In this document: piece after piece, positions 59,951-64,000 of the stretch
How positions within the stretch are numbered: position 1 is the first letter of the stretch
Layout: each line of letters opens with the position of its first letter
Source: Sympetrum striolatum
Taxonomy: Eukaryota > Arthropoda > Insecta > Odonata > Libellulidae
Reading direction: 5' to 3'
Assembly: GCA_947579665.1 (NCBI GenBank)
Contig: OX388348.1
Span: 13,454,001 to 13,518,000 of the forward strand
Length of the DNA stretch: 64,000 bases
The notes under the pieces: generated by a model
The model's input: only the letters and a program-made list of their open reading frames with translations
Told to the model about the DNA's origin: nothing
Databases searched by the model: none
Program-made: the position numbers and the translations under genes

Positions 59951-60915
59951 CAATATTCCCTCTGTCAATTTCCTCACGTCTAATTTGCGGATCAGATAGA
60001 ACACGGAGATTTCAATTCTGATCCTAATTAAAGGACCACGCTTATAGGAAAAGGGTTCCTCAACACGCGCACTCTCAAACGCAAGCGCAGCGAGAGAACG
60101 GAAAAAGATTTAGACATGATTGCCCCCTTCCTTCCAACCCCCTCTAAAACGTACAGACCGGAAATTCTGATTTCGCTGAATAATGCATGTTCCCAAGGCG
60201 CAAGTTTTCCTCCCTTTTTTTCGGAACTAGATTCATTCTTCTCGATATAGAATTCTTTCTCACCTTCGATATTTCTTCTTCGAGAAAAAGCTTCGATCTC
60301 CCGCACGAGGCTCGATTAGGCGATCTCGAAAAAAGAAAGAGATTTCCTCTCTCAGGCGGCCTCTTCAAACATTAAGAATCCCGCTTCGGTAGTGCTTCCA
60401 ACAGCGATATTTCCTTCTGCCGCCGGTTTTGCGAGGGGCGGGGAAGACCATAGACAGCTGAGGGCCCACGGAAAACACTCCGCTTAATTCAATGTTGGGA
60501 GTAGACTTGATTTTTCTCCCCGGAGGTGCGGGCAGACGTAGGTGTTCGGTGGAGGAGTGAATGGGAGGAGAAGTTTGAGAGAGAGCGGTTTGGAACGTTA
60601 TTTTCGGACAGGATTGTTTCGCTGAATGAGGTGATTCATTTATCTATCGTGTCCTTTCTACGAGTGAGATATATAATGGTGCTCTTTCAAGGATTCCGGT
60701 CGATATGTACCCCGAAGTTGTTTAAAATATGTGGATAAAAGCGAGGAATGGTTTCGTTCTATCTAGAATGATAATCGCTAGAATGTCACCACTGTTTTAT
60801 GTGCTGCGTTTCTGACATCTGAAATTTTAACACTTGCGTTCTTACTTTTATACTTTATGGATATGACATTTATCTTAGCACAAGAAAGCATGCAATTTGA
60901 CCCAAGGTTATACAC
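59951..60915. other. No gene called; moderately G/C-rich block
   Basis: 60020-60620 is more G/C-rich and CpG-rich than its surroundings, with mirror frames of 62-92 residues on both strands. None has a domain. It could be a regulatory block or part of an untranslated exon. Confidence 0.4.
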
Positions 60916-61138
60916 GTACAAGAAGTGAAAATAGTGACTGGCTGGGACTCGAACCCAGGTCTCCCACTTCCCGGGCAGGCGTTTTCACCAAGTACGATAT
61001 ACTACCGAATACGTATCTTGGTAATTTAGTTGGTTAAACTTGGTTAGTTTAGTTGGTAAGGGACCCAATTTCGAGTCCCACCCTCGAAGTATACTTGACT
61101 ATACCCAGCCCTAATGTTACTTTTTACACTTCTTGTAC
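60916..61138. mobile_element. Head-to-head pair of tRNA-like SINE halves in inverted arms
   Basis: GTACAAGAAGTG at 60916-60927 is inverted at 61127-61138, and pairing continues imperfectly to GGCTGGG/CCCAGCC. The minus-strand half holds a B-box GGTTCGAGTCCC (complement at 60944-60955) after GCCTGCCCGGGAAGTGGGAGACC, similar to glycine or glutamate tRNA. The plus-strand half holds an A-box-like TAGTTTAGTTGG (61045-61056) and a B-box-like TTCGAGTCCC (61070-61079). The two tRNA-like heads face away from each other. Confidence 0.65.
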
Positions 61139-61420
61139 AACCACACTTTTATATCCCCATTTATGTTATCTTTTTCTTTTTGCTGTCGTAATAATAACGT
61201 TCAAATGCATACTTACTACTTTTAGTTGATTTTGTTCGTGAGATAAGTCTATAGCTTTCAGTTTACGCATCAACAACCGAATAAAATATTACTAATTCTC
61301 GAAATTAATAATCGCTTTAATATCACCACTGTTTTATGTGTTGCGTTTTTGGAACCTGAAATTTAAACGCTTGCGTATGATACACACACATTTATAAATC
61401 GATGCGAAAAGGAGTAAATT
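61139..61420. repeat. Direct repeat partner of 60.78 kb
   Basis: CACCACTGTTTTATGTG-TGCGTTT and CTGAAATTT-AA-CTTGCG occur at about 60788-60836 and 61325-61376, in the same orientation on either side of the tRNA-like pair. Confidence 0.5.
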
Positions 61421-61575
61421 TGTGGAAAGCCATAAAATAAAGAAGACAACTTAGTAATCTCCACATTAAATTTATTAAAATAAAAATGTTTTCAAGGAAG
61501 TAGAACCGGGCGTGCTTAATAAATTTATTATGGAAATTACTGAGTTGCCTTCTTTATTTTGGGCTTTTATAAATC
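61421..61575. repeat. Hairpin with about 57-bp arms
   Basis: 61421-61478 and 61518-61575 are inverted copies at roughly four of five positions (AAAATAAAGAAG-CAACT-AGTAAT and AAATTTATT blocks) with a 39-base loop. Likely a miniature element remnant. Confidence 0.6.
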
Positions 61576-61839
61576 CTTTTTGTGTTGGTTTCATTTGTGC
61601 GATAAGTCTGTTACTCATCAACAACTTACTATAATATTATTAAATTCTCAGAATTCGCCTCTTTAAGGTTAAACCCAGCTATTTTAAAATAGAGTTGATA
61701 ATTCAGTCTAAATTCGAAATTAGGAGTAAAGCCATAGGGATAAAGGTTCGTGAGTGTATAAAATTATTCCTAGAGACTAAAACTCGTAATATAAAATTTT
61801 AAGTGTTCGGAAATGCTCTGTAAGCATTACTCGTGAAAG

Positions 61840-62115
61840 AATTTTAGTTTTTCATCCTTAACTTTGATAACTTATGAAACTTTATTTGAAAAGACTTGAG
61901 GCTTTCCTGGTGAATAGCTTGGGTTAAAAGCTCTCGGGTAATCATCCAGGTGGATTCCGGTGACCATGTCGCCAACGTTTCGACGGCCGACTCTGCCATC
62001 TTCCTCAGGGCTGCTGAAATGCCGTTTGAAATTTTCTGTCCGGTATATATACTATGCGTCAATCCGGGGGGTCTCTCCTGATTGGTCAATCTGGGGGTCT
62101 CTTCTGATTGGTCGA
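61840..62115 (-). mobile_element. Retroelement end with promoter-like module
   Basis: Read on the minus strand: a duplicated 26-27-bp unit, a TATA box, then GCAGCCCTGAGGAAGATGGC, GTCGAAACGTTGG and GATTACCCGAGAGCTTTTAA. The GAGGAAGA...CGAAACGTTG...CCCGAGAGC order is common in terminal or 3' regions of arthropod retroelements, and I associate it with Penelope-like elements. No reverse transcriptase or GIY-YIG frame is nearby, so only an end is kept. The family call is inference. Confidence 0.5.
62044..62111 (-). promoter_or_regulatory. Two CCAAT boxes and a TATA box
   Basis: On the minus strand CCAAT occurs at 62111-62107 and 62085-62081, 26 bases apart within tandem copies of one 26-27-bp unit (62058-62110). 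TATATATA follows at 62051-62044. Spacing suits RNA polymerase II transcription starting near 62015 on the minus strand. Activity is inferred from layout only. Confidence 0.5.
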
Positions 62116-63895
62116 AATTCCTTTCTCCAATTTTTCCCGAATTATTTTATCCCACGCCTTGCTGAGTATGTACCCATCATTTATCTTTGTTTTCCTTACG
62201 CTCCTTTCCTTTGAATCCCAAATTCAATATTTTCTGCAATCCTTTGTCCTAAATATCCGGACCATACAATTTTCCCTTCTTTATTTTAATTTCTTCATTG
62301 AAAAATCCTTTTCTCTCTCACTTTTCCCTTCCTCTTTTGTGATTCGATTAACCAGGCTCACCTTTTCCATCCTACGGCACCTCCGCATCTATAATACCTC
62401 CGATTTTTAATATCTTTCTCGATGAAGTAATTTTTTACTTGGAGATGCAGAGAGGGAGAAAAATTCCTTATTGCACGTGTTTCAATTTTTAGTTAAAAAT
62501 ATTCATTGATAACCAATAAAAAGATTGGATAATCACTAACATTTTCAGTATATTCATAGTTAGGGTTGAATGAATTACTTTGATCAATATCGTCCGAATA
62601 TCCTAAATACGACCATCTATCGTTGTGACAATACGTGGCTTGAAACTGACCTCACCACCGTGGTAATGAAATTTATTAATTTAAATTGAATATTTTAAAA
62701 ATAACCTTTCATGCCAAACCTTCTTCAAAATCAACCTTACAACCTTTTAGGTTGTACATATTTGATATTCAACTGGCTGATCTTTTCATGTGAAATATAC
62801 GTCATACATCTCAAATGAAGGGCAATCTTCATGTTTCAAAGAGTAATTCTCTAGGTACAGGTTGAGAAGGAATTTGAGATATCTAGGTATTGTTAATAGG
62901 CAACTTATCGTTACATATTGCCTGAAAAGGATGAATAATAGATAATTATTTTCACAAATTACCAAGGACTGTGTGTGATTAGTTATCATAATTATAAGTT
63001 ATTCGATTATCAGATATATCACTCTGATGAACGTATTGATTGTGGAGAGCATTTGAAGTCGAAGGATTTTCTTACGCTTTTATGAGGATGAGGGGTTTTA
63101 TGAGTTTCTCATAGGAAGTCCAGAAAGGCTAAATGAATGAATAAAATAAATTAATAAATGAAATAAATAACATTAGATTCGTGCAAATAGAGGTTTTGAT
63201 GATTTTTCATGCGTTATTTGATATATCATAATGCATAATGTCTTCCAATGAAGTATTCTTCATAAAATTATTTAGCTTGAATAAGTATGCATTCAGAATC
63301 TCTTCTATTGATAATTAGTATAATGTATGATAATAGCGTTAATGAATATGTTTTATGATTCATATACCTCGTGAAAATCAAAACGACCATTCCCAACTAA
63401 TAAAATCATAATATCTCCCTTAAAAATTGACTTTTTGTGTCTCCAAAGAATGATGCACGTAATCTAATTTCGAGCAGGGTCATTGAACTTGCGTCGCAGG
63501 ATATCTTCTGCCAACAAACTATTTCCAGAATTCCTTTACCTCGTTTCTAACCAAACAAACTCCGTAATGATATTCTCATACTTTAACGATGAACCTTCAA
63601 AATGCCTCGAGACGGCGCGCCGGGACGGATGCTCCCGGAATACAGATTTCCAGACGGAATTTTTCTCCCAGATATTTTCAGGCACCGTTACGTTAGATAC
63701 GCTGATTCTACGCCTCTAGCAAGTAATAGAGAGGTTGACTTATCAATAGGTCTGATGAAACTTGAAAGATTTTGGGAATTCGTCAACATTACTCTAAAAC
63801 ATTTCCCTGACGCGCTAAATGTAATTGTTTTTCGAAATTAGTAGAATAATAATCGTAATGCGTATTTTAGTAGGACGAGATTGAGAGTATTTAAA
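62116..63895. other. No recognisable feature
   Basis: Mixed DNA with several 60-100-residue frames; none has a motif. 63590-63660 is G/C-richer with overlapping plus-strand frames that look like chance. Confidence 0.4.
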
Positions 63896-64000
63896 ATTCG
63901 AAGAAGAAATAAGATGTTTACTTTCTTCTTCGATTAATTCTTCTAGGATTATTTATTCTTCGCTTATTTATTCTTTGATTATTTATTCTTCGATTATTTC
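63896..64000 (+). repeat. Start of a simple tandem array, cut by the window end
   Basis: GATTATTTATTCTT-type units of about 17 bases repeat from about 63951 to the window end. A short inverted pair (CGAAGAAGAAA and TTTCTTCTTCG) lies at 63899-63933. Confidence 0.65.

Overview
The window looks like non-coding, repeat-rich nuclear DNA of an animal, most likely an insect or another arthropod. The sequence is strongly A/T rich. It has no run of protein genes, no bacterial-style operon and no recognisable host exon. It does carry many decayed transposable elements: a piggyBac-like element with TTAA target duplications, a PIF/Harbinger derivative, tRNA-derived SINE-like insertions, LINE reverse-transcriptase scraps, TA-flanked miniature elements, and GT and CA microsatellites. 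Naming the organism more closely would be a guess.

Layout. 1-8.9 kb: mostly featureless A/T-rich DNA with a few hairpins and two retroposon 3' tails. 8.9-12.7 kb: a nested cluster made of a long-inverted-repeat element with a possible P/THAP9-like transposase remnant, two TA-flanked miniature elements inside it, and then a repeat containing a (TG)n tract. 16.0-16.8 kb: a fold-back element. 19.27-22.48 kb: a complete but dead piggyBac-like element. 22.5-24.6 kb: two copies of a dispersed repeat that has five copies in the window. 25.8-27.1 kb: a degenerate tandem array interrupted by a SINE and by a possible LINE scrap. 29.5 kb: a LINE reverse-transcriptase C-terminal fragment. 32.6-35.9 kb: local duplications and a miniature element whose interior is an 11-copy 15-bp minisatellite made from its own end. 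37.2 kb: another copy of the dispersed repeat. 39.9-42.8 kb: a LINE 3' end, a second (TG)n repeat, a SINE-like segment and a second, internally deleted copy of the 9-kb cluster. 45.44-46.07 kb: a 632-bp Harbinger derivative keeping the start codons of two divergent genes. 48.2 kb: a 182-bp insertion with tRNA-like sequence in the loop of a perfect 43-bp hairpin, flanked by a 13-bp target duplication. 57.3-59.9 kb: an old tandem array. 60.9-61.6 kb: divergent tRNA-like sequences in inverted arms, then a hairpin. 61.9-62.1 kb: a promoter-like module with two CCAAT boxes and a TATA box, probably from a retroelement.

How the parts relate. Nothing here forms a host pathway. The content is a record of insertions: SINEs, which depend on LINE enzymes; non-autonomous DNA elements, which depend on piggyBac, Harbinger, P-like and Tc1/mariner-like transposases; and later decay. 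The best candidates for something not described before are the fold-back insertion at 48.2 kb, the two-gene Harbinger remnant at 45.4 kb, the end-derived minisatellite element at 33.9 kb and the duplicated nested cluster at 9 and 41 kb. No intact, functional protein-coding gene is claimed.
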